In this document: in pieces, positions 44,116 to 52,079 of the stretch
How positions within the stretch are numbered: the stretch's first letter is position 1
Layout: every line of letters starts with the position of its first letter
DNA from: CAVYVZ01 sp963772065
GTDB taxonomy: Bacteria > Acidobacteriota > Vicinamibacteria > Vicinamibacterales > UBA2999
Reading direction: 5' to 3'
NCBI GenBank assembly: GCA_963772065.1
Contig: CAVYVZ010000006.1
Coordinates: 62,001 to 126,000 of the forward strand
Length of the DNA stretch: 64,000 nt
The notes under the pieces: model-generated
What the model saw: the letters and a program-made list of their open reading frames with translations, nothing else
What the model was told of the DNA's origin: nothing
Database searches by the model: none
Position numbers and translations under genes: made by a program

Positions 44116-45680
44116 TAGCTTCCGGTCAGAAATGCTTTCTTGATATCGAGACCGAACTGTGGCCTGGCGCGTGTGCCAGCGATCCGGATGGGCAGCTTCG
44201 ATCCGCCGCCGGGTCTGCGGAAGAACGGCTGCGCCATCAGGGCGAGCACGGCCTTGAATCCGGATGTCGTATCCCGAAGGCTCGCGTCGAGCAGCAGGTG
44301 ACCGGTGAAGTCGAGCGTTTCCGCTTCGAGGTGGTAGCGGCCCGCGAGTTGGACGACCGCGCCTGGGACCGCAAACGTCAGGTCCGAAAACCTCAGCGTC
44401 GAGTCGCGCAGCGCGAACCGCCCACGAAGCTTCGAGACGACGCTCTCGCCTGCCTCGGGCGTCTCGTCGCCGCGCCCTCGCTGGCTCAGCTCGCTGATGC
44501 GGCGCTGCACATCGAGGTTCATGAATTTTGCCTGGTCCAGGTCGAAGGTGCCGTCGAGTCGAAGCTTGCGAATGACGTCCTCGGGTCCGGCCGGCAGGAA
44601 GAACTTCGTCTTCATGCGGACGGCACCGATGAGCGGCGCCTTCGCATCCTTCATCGCAAGCTTGAGCAGGTCTTCGATGCGCGCCTTTTCAATGGTGATG
44701 TCGAGCGTGACGTGACGCCCCTTGACGTCCTCGGCGCGCACGACGGCGCCGCGCGCCTGGAGGTGCGACTCCTGCAGCGTGGCGTGCACGTCCTCGAGCC
44801 ATGTATCGCCATTCGTTCCGTCGACGACGGCTTTGAAGCGCGTGGTGAGCGGGACCGGCTGGCCGGCGACGTCGATCGAAAAATCGGGCGTGTCGGTTTC
44901 GCCCTCGACTTCAATGCGCTCGAGCACACCGTCGTAGGTGCCGCGCGACGACAACGTGCCGCCGAGGCCTTTGATTGTGTTGAGGTCGGCCCGCTTGAAC
45001 GTGTAGTTGCCGTGAAGCGGCGTGCGACGCGGGTCGTCGCTGCGCCACGGCCCGAAGCGTCCCACCGTCTGAACCCGTCCTTCCGGCGTTGGGTTCGTGA
45101 GAACCGCCTGGAAGTCGGCACCATCGTGCTGGCCGAACCCGAAGATGTGGAGATCGTGAATGTCGAAGCGGCGCGGCGGCTTGCCCGCTTTCTTCGAGGC
45201 GATCTCGAGACGCGCGGCATGGGCGACCACCTCGTCGATCGCGAGCGTGTCGTGCCTCAAACCGGGTGCGCGATCGTCCGTACGTGGCGCGGCGTCCCCA
45301 CCATCCCTCACGCGAAAACCTCCCTGAGGCACATGGATCGCGAGAGAGTCCAGCTCGATCTTCCGCAGCCGTACGGGCGTTCCAATCAAGCCATAGATGC
45401 CAGCCGATGCGGAAAACTGGCCGATGTGGACGAGCGGCGGAACGTCCATCCGGCCTTTCCAGCGAAGCGCGAGGCCCGTCCCGCTCAGCCGCGGCTCTGG
45501 CCACGCGCTCACCTGCAGCGACTCGATCTCGGCCTTGCTGTCCAACCGCTCCTCGAGCGACGCGATCGCGAGGCTGCGGACGTGCGGCGTGACCTGAGAC
45601 AGCTTGGCAAACAGGAAGGACGCCGCGATCACGGGTAACAGAATGGCGATGGCCAGCAGGGCGCGGCGGGGGCGCGTCAC
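44115..45680 (-). CDS. AsmA-like inner-membrane-anchored periplasmic protein
   Basis: A 521-residue protein with an N-terminal membrane anchor (LLAIAILLPVIAASFLFAKL) followed by long repetitive beta structure. SLEERLDSKAEIESLQVSAW and the C-terminal KLPIRIAGTRARPQFGLDIK are typical of AsmA/TamB-like proteins, which form lipid-transfer bridges in the envelope. The stop codon falls inside the right arm of a CACGAAA palindrome. It has no adjacent partner gene. Confidence 0.78.
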   Translation of the reverse strand: MTRPRRALLAIAILLPVIAASFLFAKLSQVTPHVRSLAIASLEERLDSKAEIESLQVSAWPEPRLSGTGLALRWKGRMDVPPLVHIGQFSASAGIYGLIGTPVRLRKIELDSLAIHVPQGGFRVRDGGDAAPRTDDRAPGLRHDTLAIDEVVAHAARLEIASKKAGKPPRRFDIHDLHIFGFGQHDGADFQAVLTNPTPEGRVQTVGRFGPWRSDDPRRTPLHGNYTFKRADLNTIKGLGGTLSSRGTYDGVLERIEVEGETDTPDFSIDVAGQPVPLTTRFKAVVDGTNGDTWLEDVHATLQESHLQARGAVVRAEDVKGRHVTLDITIEKARIEDLLKLAMKDAKAPLIGAVRMKTKFFLPAGPEDVIRKLRLDGTFDLDQAKFMNLDVQRRISELSQRGRGDETPEAGESVVSKLRGRFALRDSTLRFSDLTFAVPGAVVQLAGRYHLEAETLDFTGHLLLDASLRDTTSGFKAVLALMAQPFFRRPGGGSKLPIRIAGTRARPQFGLDIKKAFLTGS

Positions 45681-45884
45681 GCCACGGGATTATCACAACG
45701 CGTGCCGCTTCGCGTCCTCATTCTGGGGCCGTCCGTCATCCATCCAGGACGCAGCGCTCCCCGGTGGCAGAATGGTCAGATCGGCTCATCTGTATGTCTG
45801 TCAGCCATTTGCCGGGATGGGAGCGTCTGGCAGCCCGTTTGCCCCATCGCTGCCGGACTCCCCGTTCATTCGGAGGTGGGTGAA

Positions 45885-46328
45885 ATGAAGCCGCTGATCT
45901 GCGTCATGCTCGCGACAGTGTTGCTCGGAGGGGCTACAGTCGGCGCCAGTGTCGCCGAGGCAAACGGACGCAAGCACTGGAAGCATCGGCACCACGACGA
46001 CCGGGACTACCGAGACCGCCGAGACTATCGCGACTACCGCGATGACGGGTATCGCGGCAGCCGAGGGCGCTACGTGTCGGAGCGCGAGGTGTACCTGGTT
46101 CGTGAGGACCACCGGCCACACTATCGGTACGATCCCCGGCCGCGACACCGTTACTACAGGTCGGGCTACCTGCCGCACGGGTGGCACCGGCGCGTGAGAC
46201 CGTATCCCGTCTACCTCGAGCGCGACCTCATCGTGCTGCCTCGCGGCTACCGGCGCGGCATCATCGACGGTCACGCCGTCGTGTACAGCGGAAGCGGCCT
46301 GATCATCGACGTCGCCGTGCTCTTCTGA
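45885..46328 (+). CDS. RcnB-like small periplasmic protein, paralogue 2
   Basis: The ATG at 45885 follows CGGAGGTG. The 147-residue product has a signal peptide (MKPLICVMLATVLLGGATVG), a low-complexity Asp/Arg/Tyr segment (DDRDYRDRRDYRDYRDDGY) and a C-terminal half LPHGWHRRVRPYPVYLERDL, LPRGYRRGIIDGHAVVYSGS ending IIDVAVLF. The last 40 residues match the gene at 22919 closely, so the two are paralogues. The RcnB resemblance and a role in metal or envelope homeostasis are inferred. Its upstream region shares short blocks with that of the first paralogue. Confidence 0.68.
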   Translation: MKPLICVMLATVLLGGATVGASVAEANGRKHWKHRHHDDRDYRDRRDYRDYRDDGYRGSRGRYVSEREVYLVREDHRPHYRYDPRPRHRYYRSGYLPHGWHRRVRPYPVYLERDLIVLPRGYRRGIIDGHAVVYSGSGLIIDVAVLF

Positions 46329-46329
46329 A

Positions 46330-46421
46330 CGCACGAACGGTCATAACCACGAAAGCACGAAACGCACGAAACTGTCTTTTCGTGTGTTTCGTGCATCTCG
46401 TGCTTCCAGTCTTTCGTGTTT
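46330..46421. repeat. CACGAAA-type palindromic repeat, copy 2
   Basis: AACCACGAAAGCACGAAACG is followed by GCACGAAACTG and then by the inverted series TTTTCGTGTGTTTCGTGC and TCTTTCGTGTTTC. It separates the RcnB-like gene from the RRM leader B and may serve as a terminator for the former. Confidence 0.7.
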
Positions 46422-46475
46422 CTACCTCGGCCGCGACCCCAACGGGGCCGTGAACAAGCTCCGTGTAGGCCATGC

Positions 46476-46622
46476 TAGACTAATGGTTCTTCTGGAAGCT
46501 AAGCCCACCGCCTTGCCCGCATCAGAGCGTTTTCCGACTTGCCTCTCCTGCGTTCCTGACGCCGAAGTTCGTTTCGGGCTGGTTTCCGCATCCGCGCCCG
46601 GAGGGGCTGCAGGAGTGAGTCA
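46476..46622 (+). promoter_or_regulatory. Structured leader RNA of RRM gene B with anti-Shine-Dalgarno element
   Basis: A -10 box (TAGACT, 46476-46481, in TGCTAGACT) is again 12 bases before GGAAGCTAAGCCC (46494-46506), which can pair with GGGCTGGTTTCC (46576-46587). CTCCTGC (46545-46551) complements the Shine-Dalgarno GCAGGAG (46609-46615), and the ATG is 7 bases beyond, exactly as in copy A. The hairpin just before the ribosome-binding site has a different sequence but still pairs (GCCC/GGGC), which favours conserved RNA structure. Confidence 0.75.
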
Positions 46623-46961
46623 ATGAGCACGAAGTTGTACGTCGGCAACCTGCCGTTCGAGACCAGCGAAAACGATCTGCAGGATCTGTTCGCCCAGGCC
46701 GGCACTGTGGAATCGGTCAATGTCATCCGCGACCGCGAGACCGGCCGCGCGCGGGGTTTCGCGTTCGTCGAGATGGCGAACGACAATGACGCGCAGAACG
46801 CGATCCAGAAATTCCACGACCGCCCGTTCGGCGGTCGCAATCTGACGGTGAACGAGGCGCGTCCGCAGGCCCCACGCGGCGGCGGAGGCGGCGGCTTTGG
46901 CGGGGGACGCGGCGGAGGCGGCGGCAATCGCGGACCACGGCGCTCTGAACCACGCTGGTAA
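46623..46961 (+). CDS. RRM RNA-binding protein B
   Basis: A 112-residue paralogue of the protein at 27647. RNP2 (LYVGNLPFET) and RNP1 (ARGFAFVEMAND) are identical in kind, and the tail is longer and more Gly-rich (GGGGGGFGGGRGGGGGNRG). It should bind single-stranded RNA, perhaps as a cold-shock or stress RNA chaperone. The conserved leader upstream and the 71-residue gene downstream repeat the organisation of cassette A. There are no mobile-element traces at the cassette borders. Confidence 0.92.
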   Translation: MSTKLYVGNLPFETSENDLQDLFAQAGTVESVNVIRDRETGRARGFAFVEMANDNDAQNAIQKFHDRPFGGRNLTVNEARPQAPRGGGGGGFGGGRGGGGGNRGPRRSEPRW

Positions 46962-46962
46962 T

Positions 46963-47130
46963 TCTGAATTCCGATTCTCAATTCCGGTTTCACTCGGGAC
47001 AGCCACAGGGAGATCGAAGAGATCGGGGAGGCAACCACATCCCCCGGTCTCGGTGACCTCCCTGTGAATCTCCCTGACCTTGCGAATTGGAATCGATACT
47101 AGAATCGGAATCGAGAATGGGAATCGGAAT
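46963..47130. repeat. Long nested inverted repeat between RRM gene B and its partner
   Basis: An outer degenerate inverted repeat made of GAATTCCGATTCTCAATTCC on the left and GGAATCGAGAATGGGAATCG on the right encloses a hairpin CACAGGGAG (47004-47012) / CTCCCTGTG (47058-47066). It occupies the same place as the 9-bp hairpin in cassette A. It may attenuate transcription or set the ratio of the two products. Confidence 0.6.
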
Positions 47131-47140
47131 GGAGGACCGT

Positions 47141-47356
47141 GTGCGACCCTATGCCATCGGCGACCGCGTGTCGCAACCCCAGTACGGCGCCGGCACGATC
47201 ACGGCCGTTGACGAGCATCACACCGTGATCGACTTCGACGAGCACGGTCCGCGCACGTTCTCCACACCGCTCGTAAAGCTCGAACGCTCCAGCACCGTCG
47301 CCCCCGTCCGCACCAAGACCACGAAGCGCAAGGCAACCCGAGCGGCGAAGGCCTAG
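47141..47356 (+). CDS. 71-residue basic beta-rich protein B, partner of the RRM protein
   Basis: The GTG at 47141 follows GGAGG by five bases and gives 71 residues, the same length as the paralogue at 28020. The core IGDRVSQPQYGAGTITAVDE and HTVIDFDEHGPRTFSTPLV is highly conserved between the two, and the tail is again basic (KTTKRKATRAAKA). A small tudor/SH3-like barrel is likely, as in the UvrD C-terminus. An in-frame upstream ATG exists, but it lies inside the GAATCGG repeat and lacks a ribosome-binding site. Confidence 0.75.
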   Translation: MRPYAIGDRVSQPQYGAGTITAVDEHHTVIDFDEHGPRTFSTPLVKLERSSTVAPVRTKTTKRKATRAAKA

Positions 47357-47357
47357 C

Positions 47358-47648
47358 CTAGGTTTTCGCCGGCGCCCGTTCGGCCGTCGTCGGGTCGATC
47401 GCGCCGACGAGCTCGGTGACGCGCGTGACGGGAAATCCGCCGCGCCGCCCATGCTCGCGGATCGCCTCCTCATTCGGCGCGATGTACACGCAGTAGATCG
47501 CGTCCTTCGACAGGTAGCTCTGGACCCACTGGATCGACGGGCCCATCTCCGTCAGCACGTCGCACGATTTCTTCGAGATCTGCTGCAGCATATCCGCGCA
47601 CAGTGATCCCGCCCCCTGCAGTTGACGTTCGATGAGGTATTTGGGCAT
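47358..47648 (-). CDS. DUF4242 family protein
   Basis: A 96-residue protein starting MPKYLIERQLQGAGSLCADM, with VQSYLSKDAIYCVYIAPNEE and IREHGRRGGFPVTRVTELV. This is the DUF4242 (nickel-binding SCO4226-like) ferredoxin-like fold. It ends one base after the convergent 71-residue gene stops. The function in this organism is unknown. Confidence 0.85.
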   Translation of the reverse strand: MPKYLIERQLQGAGSLCADMLQQISKKSCDVLTEMGPSIQWVQSYLSKDAIYCVYIAPNEEAIREHGRRGGFPVTRVTELVGAIDPTTAERAPAKT

Positions 47649-47696
47649 ACGCGGATTGTGTTTCGGCTCCCCCGCGCGTAGCAAGTATGCTTTCGC

Positions 47697-48983
47697 ATGC
47701 CCGCCTCTCAAGTCGAGTCGCAGACTGCCGACGCGCCTTCCGCGCCGAGCTTCTGGAAGCTCGCGGGCCCAGGGCTCGTCGTCGCCGCCGCGGGCATCGG
47801 ATCGGGCGACGTCGTGTCGGCCACCGTCGGTGGCGCGAACTACGGCGTCGTGCTGCTCTGGGGCATCGCGCTCGGCGCGTTCTTCAAGTTCGTGCTCAAC
47901 GAAGGTATCGCGCGGTGGCAGCTCGCCACCGGCACCACGATGGTCGAGGGCTGGGCCGAATACCTGCCTGGGTGGGTCAAGCTGTACTTCGCAGCGTACC
48001 TGCTCCTGTGGACGATAGCGGTCAGCGCGGCGTTGACGAATGCCACCGGACTCGGCATCGCAAACCTTACCGGCAACGCGATCTCACAACCGTGGGGCGC
48101 GGTGCTGCACAGCCTCGCCGGATTCGCCTTCGTGCTCCTGGGCGGCTATGGGGGCTTCGAAAAGCTGGTGAAAACGCTCGTCGGGATCATGGGGTTCTGC
48201 ATCCTGCTCTGCGCGGCCCTGACGTTCGACGACCCGGCCGGCACGCTGCGAGGTCTGCTCGTGCCGACGATCCCGCCAGGCAGCGGGCGGCACGTGCTGT
48301 CGCTCATCGGCGGCATCGGCGGGACGATCACGATCCTTTCCTACAACTATTGGATGCGCGAGGAAGGTTTGAGCGGCCCCGGCCACCTCGCCTACGTGCG
48401 GGGCGACGTCGGCATCGCCTATCTCTTCACCGCGATCTTCGGCATCTCCGTGATGCTCATCGCAAACCAGGCCTTCTTCACCGCCGGCGTCAAGATCACC
48501 GACGCGCAGGCAGTGCCGCGGATGGCCGAGATGCTCGGACGGATCCTGGGTCCGTTCGGGGCAATCTCCTACTCCGTTGGATTCTGGGCCGCGGTGTTCG
48601 CCTCGCTCCTCGGCGTCTGGCAGAGCGTGCCCTATCTATACGCGGACCTGTACGGAATCGCGAAAAAGCTGCCCGCAGCCGAGCGGGCGCGGCTCACGCG
48701 CGTGACCAGCGTGCCGTACCGGTTGGCGCTCGTCTTCATTACGCTCGTTCCGCTCCCCTTCGCCTTCATGCGAAGCCCGATCTTCATCATCGTGACGTTC
48801 ACGATCGTGGGGAGCTTCTTCGTGCCGTTCCTCGCGGCGACCCTGCTCTACATGAACAATCGGGTGAGGTGGACGTCGGAGGTACCGCGGAACAAATGGC
48901 CAGCGAACGTGCTGCTCGCGATCATCCTCGCGCTGTTCGCGGTCATCGGGGCGCTGGAGATGGCGCGGTTCCTCCGTCAGTAG
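47697..48983 (+). CDS. Nramp-related membrane transporter lacking the canonical metal motif
   Basis: A 428-residue protein with about 11 membrane helices and overall Nramp order (GPGLVVAAAGIGSGDVVSAT, then ANYGVVLLWGIALGAFFKF, LLGGYGGFEKLVKTLVGIMG). In Nramp metal transporters helix 1 has DPGN and helix 6 has MPHN. Here the equivalents are GSGD and SYNY (TITILSYNYWMREEG). It therefore probably transports something other than Mn or Fe, or uses a different site. It is divergent from the DUF4242 gene by 48 bases and overlaps the next convergent gene by 7. Confidence 0.82.
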   Translation: MPASQVESQTADAPSAPSFWKLAGPGLVVAAAGIGSGDVVSATVGGANYGVVLLWGIALGAFFKFVLNEGIARWQLATGTTMVEGWAEYLPGWVKLYFAAYLLLWTIAVSAALTNATGLGIANLTGNAISQPWGAVLHSLAGFAFVLLGGYGGFEKLVKTLVGIMGFCILLCAALTFDDPAGTLRGLLVPTIPPGSGRHVLSLIGGIGGTITILSYNYWMREEGLSGPGHLAYVRGDVGIAYLFTAIFGISVMLIANQAFFTAGVKITDAQAVPRMAEMLGRILGPFGAISYSVGFWAAVFASLLGVWQSVPYLYADLYGIAKKLPAAERARLTRVTSVPYRLALVFITLVPLPFAFMRSPIFIIVTFTIVGSFFVPFLAATLLYMNNRVRWTSEVPRNKWPANVLLAIILALFAVIGALEMARFLRQ

Positions 48984-49630
48984 CGGCGCTTCTGCTGGCG
49001 TACCAGGTCGAACTTCGCCGTGTCCGCGACCGCCATCACGGCCATCACACCGGCCTGGACGGGATCCGAGACCACGAGATCGGCGGCGTCGGGCACGCTC
49101 CCGGCCATGTTCAGCGAAATCACGTAGACCCCGTTGGCGCGCACTTCCTCCACGGCTTTCGTGATCTCGCCTCCCATCAGCGAGCCGGCCAGGACGAGCA
49201 GCTTCACACGCGGGAGCCGGAACACGGCCCGCACGGCCGCGGCGAGCGTCTCCTCGCCGACGAGCGGAATCGTATCGACGGAGATGCGCTCGCCCCTCAG
49301 GTTATGGCGGTCGGCTTCGGCGATGGCGCCGAGGGCCACCTGCCCTACCTGTGCGCCGCCTCCCATCACGATGATCCGTTTTCCGTAGATCCTGGCGAAG
49401 GAGGGCACTTCCTCGACGCGCGTGACGCTGTCGACCTTCCGGAAATCGGCCAATACAAGGTCGAGGGCGGCGGCGTCCAGCGTGAACTCGAAGTACGTTT
49501 CGGTCGCGCTATCGACGGTATGGATATCGACGTACGTGATATTCGCGCCGTGATCCGCCAGGACGCGCGTGAGCCCCGAAAGGAGACCCGGACGATCGGC
49601 GGCCCCGACGAGCACCGCGTGAACGCTCAC
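48977..49630 (-). CDS. ACT domain plus DUF5612-like protein
   Basis: The GTG at 49630 begins a 217-residue protein. Residues 1-80 form an ACT-like ligand domain (VLVGAADRPGLLSGLTRVLA, HGANITYVDIHTVDS). Residues 85-217 resemble DUF5612 (IIVMGGGAQVGQVALGAIAE, KLLVLAGSLMGGEITKAVEE, GVYVISLNMAGSVPDAADLV), a Gly-rich fold also seen in methanogens. It may bind an amino acid and a nucleotide-like ligand. It is co-directional with the DUF4390 gene, which ends 14 bases upstream. Confidence 0.7.
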   Translation of the reverse strand: MSVHAVLVGAADRPGLLSGLTRVLADHGANITYVDIHTVDSATETYFEFTLDAAALDLVLADFRKVDSVTRVEEVPSFARIYGKRIIVMGGGAQVGQVALGAIAEADRHNLRGERISVDTIPLVGEETLAAAVRAVFRLPRVKLLVLAGSLMGGEITKAVEEVRANGVYVISLNMAGSVPDAADLVVSDPVQAGVMAVMAVADTAKFDLVRQQKRRY

Positions 49631-49644
49631 GGCCGCGCGACGCT

Positions 49645-50196
49645 TTAGGGAATGAAGGTGAACTTGGCCTGCGCGAGGAGCCCGGTGCTCCACGGCCACA
49701 GGAAGGAGCCGTTGCTCGGATAGGCCCGCGCTCGGACGCGGACGTAGTAGTCGCGATTCGGTTCGAGCCTGGTATTCCGGAAGAGCGCCAGGTGTGTAAA
49801 CGTGGTCATGAACTCACGGACCCGGCGTTCTTCCTCCACCACCAGGTTGGCGTTGGGGTCGACGCGGCCATCGATGGTCCGCTGCAGCGTGTGCCGGCGA
49901 GTCAGGTTGTCGTATTCGGCGCTGTTGCTGACCGTCGTCGTAGCGATCGTCCGGTCAATCCAGCCCGGAACGACCATCCGCAGCTCCACGGAATAGACGA
50001 AGCTGGTTCGCAGTCCGCTCTTGATGACGGCCCGGACATCTTCGGTGAACCCATCCTCGAGGACGAACGAGACGAGCAGCTCCCCATCGCGGACCAGCGG
50101 CGTGAGCCTGCTGTTATCAGCCTCGAGCGCGGTCCCGGCCACTGTCAACAGCAGCGCGACACACAGAGTTGAGGACTGTATCAAAGTCGGACGCAT
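49645..50196 (-). CDS. DUF4390-like secreted protein
   Basis: From the ATG at 50196 the product is 183 residues with a signal peptide (STLCVALLLTVAGTALEA). The mature part is beta-rich: LVRDGELLVSFVLEDGFTED, SFVYSVELRMVVPGWIDRT, RDYYVRVRARAYPSNGSFLW. This resembles DUF4390 proteins, often found beside two-component or nitrogen regulation genes. Its function is unknown. Confidence 0.7.
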   Translation of the reverse strand: MRPTLIQSSTLCVALLLTVAGTALEADNSRLTPLVRDGELLVSFVLEDGFTEDVRAVIKSGLRTSFVYSVELRMVVPGWIDRTIATTTVSNSAEYDNLTRRHTLQRTIDGRVDPNANLVVEEERRVREFMTTFTHLALFRNTRLEPNRDYYVRVRARAYPSNGSFLWPWSTGLLAQAKFTFIP

Positions 50197-50370
50197 GCAG
50201 GACGGCCCGCATAGTAGCACGATTCGATCCCACGAAATCACGCGGTTGCGCGGCCGTACCGCGGGGTTCCACGTACAGAAACCGTTCGGCACATACCAAA
50301 ATGTCACGGCTCACCTTGCGCCGGCCGCTTGCCTCAGGTGTTATCATTCTGACGAGGTTCTCTCTCTATC

Positions 50371-51417
50371 GTGCAGGTCTTCAGGACGGCGCTTGTCGCA
50401 CTGGCGGTCTTTGTGTCGTTGCAGCCGGAGATCCGTGCGCAGCAGAACCTCCCTCTCAGCCTGTTCGATCGTTCTCTCGAGCAGTTGCGCCAGGAGTCCG
50501 GCATTCCGGGACTCTCGGTTGTCATCCTTCACGGCAACGGGCGGTGGGGCCGAGGCCTCGGAATGGCCGACGTCGAACGCAACATCCAGGCAAGCGCTGA
50601 CACCCCGTATCCCGTCGGGGATCTCACGCAGACGCTCGCCGCCGCGCTCGTGTTGCGGTGTATCGATCGAAACCAGCTCTCCATCAACGAGCGCATCCAG
50701 CGCTGGACCACGGCGATTCCGGAAACATCCGCCACGGTCGGCCAGGTGCTCCGACACACGTCGTCCGGTGAGTTCGACTACGACTCGGAACGCTTCGCCG
50801 CGTTGACGCCCGTGATCGAGCAGTACAATGGCCGCCTGCCATTTCGAAAGGTGCTGGCCGCTGAGATCCTTGAGCGGTTCATCATGCTCGATTCGGTGCC
50901 GGGCCACGACATGGAGCAGCCGGCACCTGTCGACCTCTCCTTTTTCGACGCCGACGACGTGAACCGGTACCGGGGCGTTCTCCAGCGACTTGCCGTCCCG
51001 TATCGAGTTGACATCCGCCGCCGGGCGACTCGCAGCGACTATCCTGCGCGCGGCATCACGGCCGCGAGTGGCTTGATTGCGTCGGCCAACGACCTGGCGA
51101 ATTTCAACAGCGCGCTCGATGACGACGGGCTGCTGATCACCGCGGCGGCGAGGGCTGCGATGCAGGAGCGCGGGAGCGCAAATACTCCGACGGGTCTTGG
51201 GTGGTTCGTGCAGACGTACAACAACCAGCGGGTCGTCTGGCACTTTGGCAACATCCCGAATGCGTTCTCCTCGCTCATGATCCGGATTCCTGGCCGCGAC
51301 CTCACCCTGATTCTGCTGGCCAACAGCGACGGCCTCACTGCGCCGTTCGCACTCGACCAGGGTGATGTCACCGCGTCGCTCTTCGCGCGGCTGTTCCTTC
51401 GGACTTTCCTCCCCTAG
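50371..51417 (+). CDS. Serine-hydrolase/beta-lactamase-like protein, likely inactive
   Basis: A 348-residue protein with a signal peptide (FRTALVALAVFVSLQPEIRA) and the fold of class C beta-lactamase-like hydrolases (SLEQLRQESGIPGLSVVILH, RGITAASGLIASANDLANFN, VVWHFGNIPNAFSSLMIRIP). At the position of the catalytic S-x-x-K (usually GSVTK) it has GDLTQ, so both the nucleophile Ser and the general-base Lys are missing. The Y-x-N element is also unclear (EFDYDSERF). It may be a binding protein or pseudoenzyme. The GTG at 50371 is the only plausible start. An outer-membrane protein gene follows after 2 bases. Confidence 0.78.
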   Translation: MQVFRTALVALAVFVSLQPEIRAQQNLPLSLFDRSLEQLRQESGIPGLSVVILHGNGRWGRGLGMADVERNIQASADTPYPVGDLTQTLAAALVLRCIDRNQLSINERIQRWTTAIPETSATVGQVLRHTSSGEFDYDSERFAALTPVIEQYNGRLPFRKVLAAEILERFIMLDSVPGHDMEQPAPVDLSFFDADDVNRYRGVLQRLAVPYRVDIRRRATRSDYPARGITAASGLIASANDLANFNSALDDDGLLITAAARAAMQERGSANTPTGLGWFVQTYNNQRVVWHFGNIPNAFSSLMIRIPGRDLTLILLANSDGLTAPFALDQGDVTASLFARLFLRTFLP

Positions 51418-51419
51418 CG

Positions 51420-51998
51420 GTGGCCCGGCGCATTCTCAGCCTGGTCCTGATCACAACCTGCCTCGATGCCGCCACAGCGGCCGCTGAGGGATTCGTCTCT
51501 CCGTACATAGGTTTACGGTTCGCGTCGGACACGACCTTCAGGCGGCAGGAAGCCGATCACAACAAGATGACGTTTGGGTCGTCTGTCGGGCTATTGACAC
51601 CGGGTGTACTGGGCGTAGAGGCGGATATCGGTTTCGTGCCCGGCTTCTTCGAGAGCGGCCTCATCAGCAGCGGCAGCGTCATGACCCTGATGGGCAACGT
51701 AATCGCTGCCACTCCGCTCGGCGTCTCGCAGTATGGGTTGCGGCCATATTTGGTCGGTGGCTTCGGACTGCTTCACGCTCGCGTCGCGAGCAGTTCGCTG
51801 GGGACCGGCAACAGCAGCCTATTCGGCCTCAACGTTGGAGGCGGCGCAATCGGGCCGCTGAGTCCGCGGACCAGCGTGCGATTCGACGTCCGGTATTTCA
51901 GAAACCTCAGCCACGATGAAAACGCAGTCGACCTCGCCGACAATCCGGCCAACCTCGGTTTCTGGCGCGGAACGGTTGGCCTGAGCTTCCGATTCTGA
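51420..51998 (+). CDS. Small outer-membrane beta-barrel protein
   Basis: A 192-residue protein with a signal peptide (ARRILSLVLITTCLDAATAA). Alternating hydrophobic strands (FVSPYIGLRFASDTTF, VLGVEADIGFVPGF, YGLRPYLVGGFGLLHARVAS, TSVRFDVRYFRNLS) end in VGLSFRF, the terminal Phe typical of porin-like barrels. The length suggests an eight-stranded barrel of the OmpX/OmpW kind. The GTG start is 2 bases after the preceding stop, so the two genes form an operon. Confidence 0.75.
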   Translation: MARRILSLVLITTCLDAATAAAEGFVSPYIGLRFASDTTFRRQEADHNKMTFGSSVGLLTPGVLGVEADIGFVPGFFESGLISSGSVMTLMGNVIAATPLGVSQYGLRPYLVGGFGLLHARVASSSLGTGNSSLFGLNVGGGAIGPLSPRTSVRFDVRYFRNLSHDENAVDLADNPANLGFWRGTVGLSFRF

Positions 51999-52079
51999 CC
52001 TCACTTGAGGACGCATTTCGCACGAACGGCCGATCACACAGGTAACCGATCTGGTATGAGCCTTGATGTGGAAGCGGGC

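Noticed and set aside
47687..49648. 653-codon plus-strand frame over the Nramp-like and ACT genes
   Set aside because: It is an out-of-frame shadow of two real genes and runs across their convergent ends. Its translation is Arg/Ala/Gly-rich and shows no family signal.
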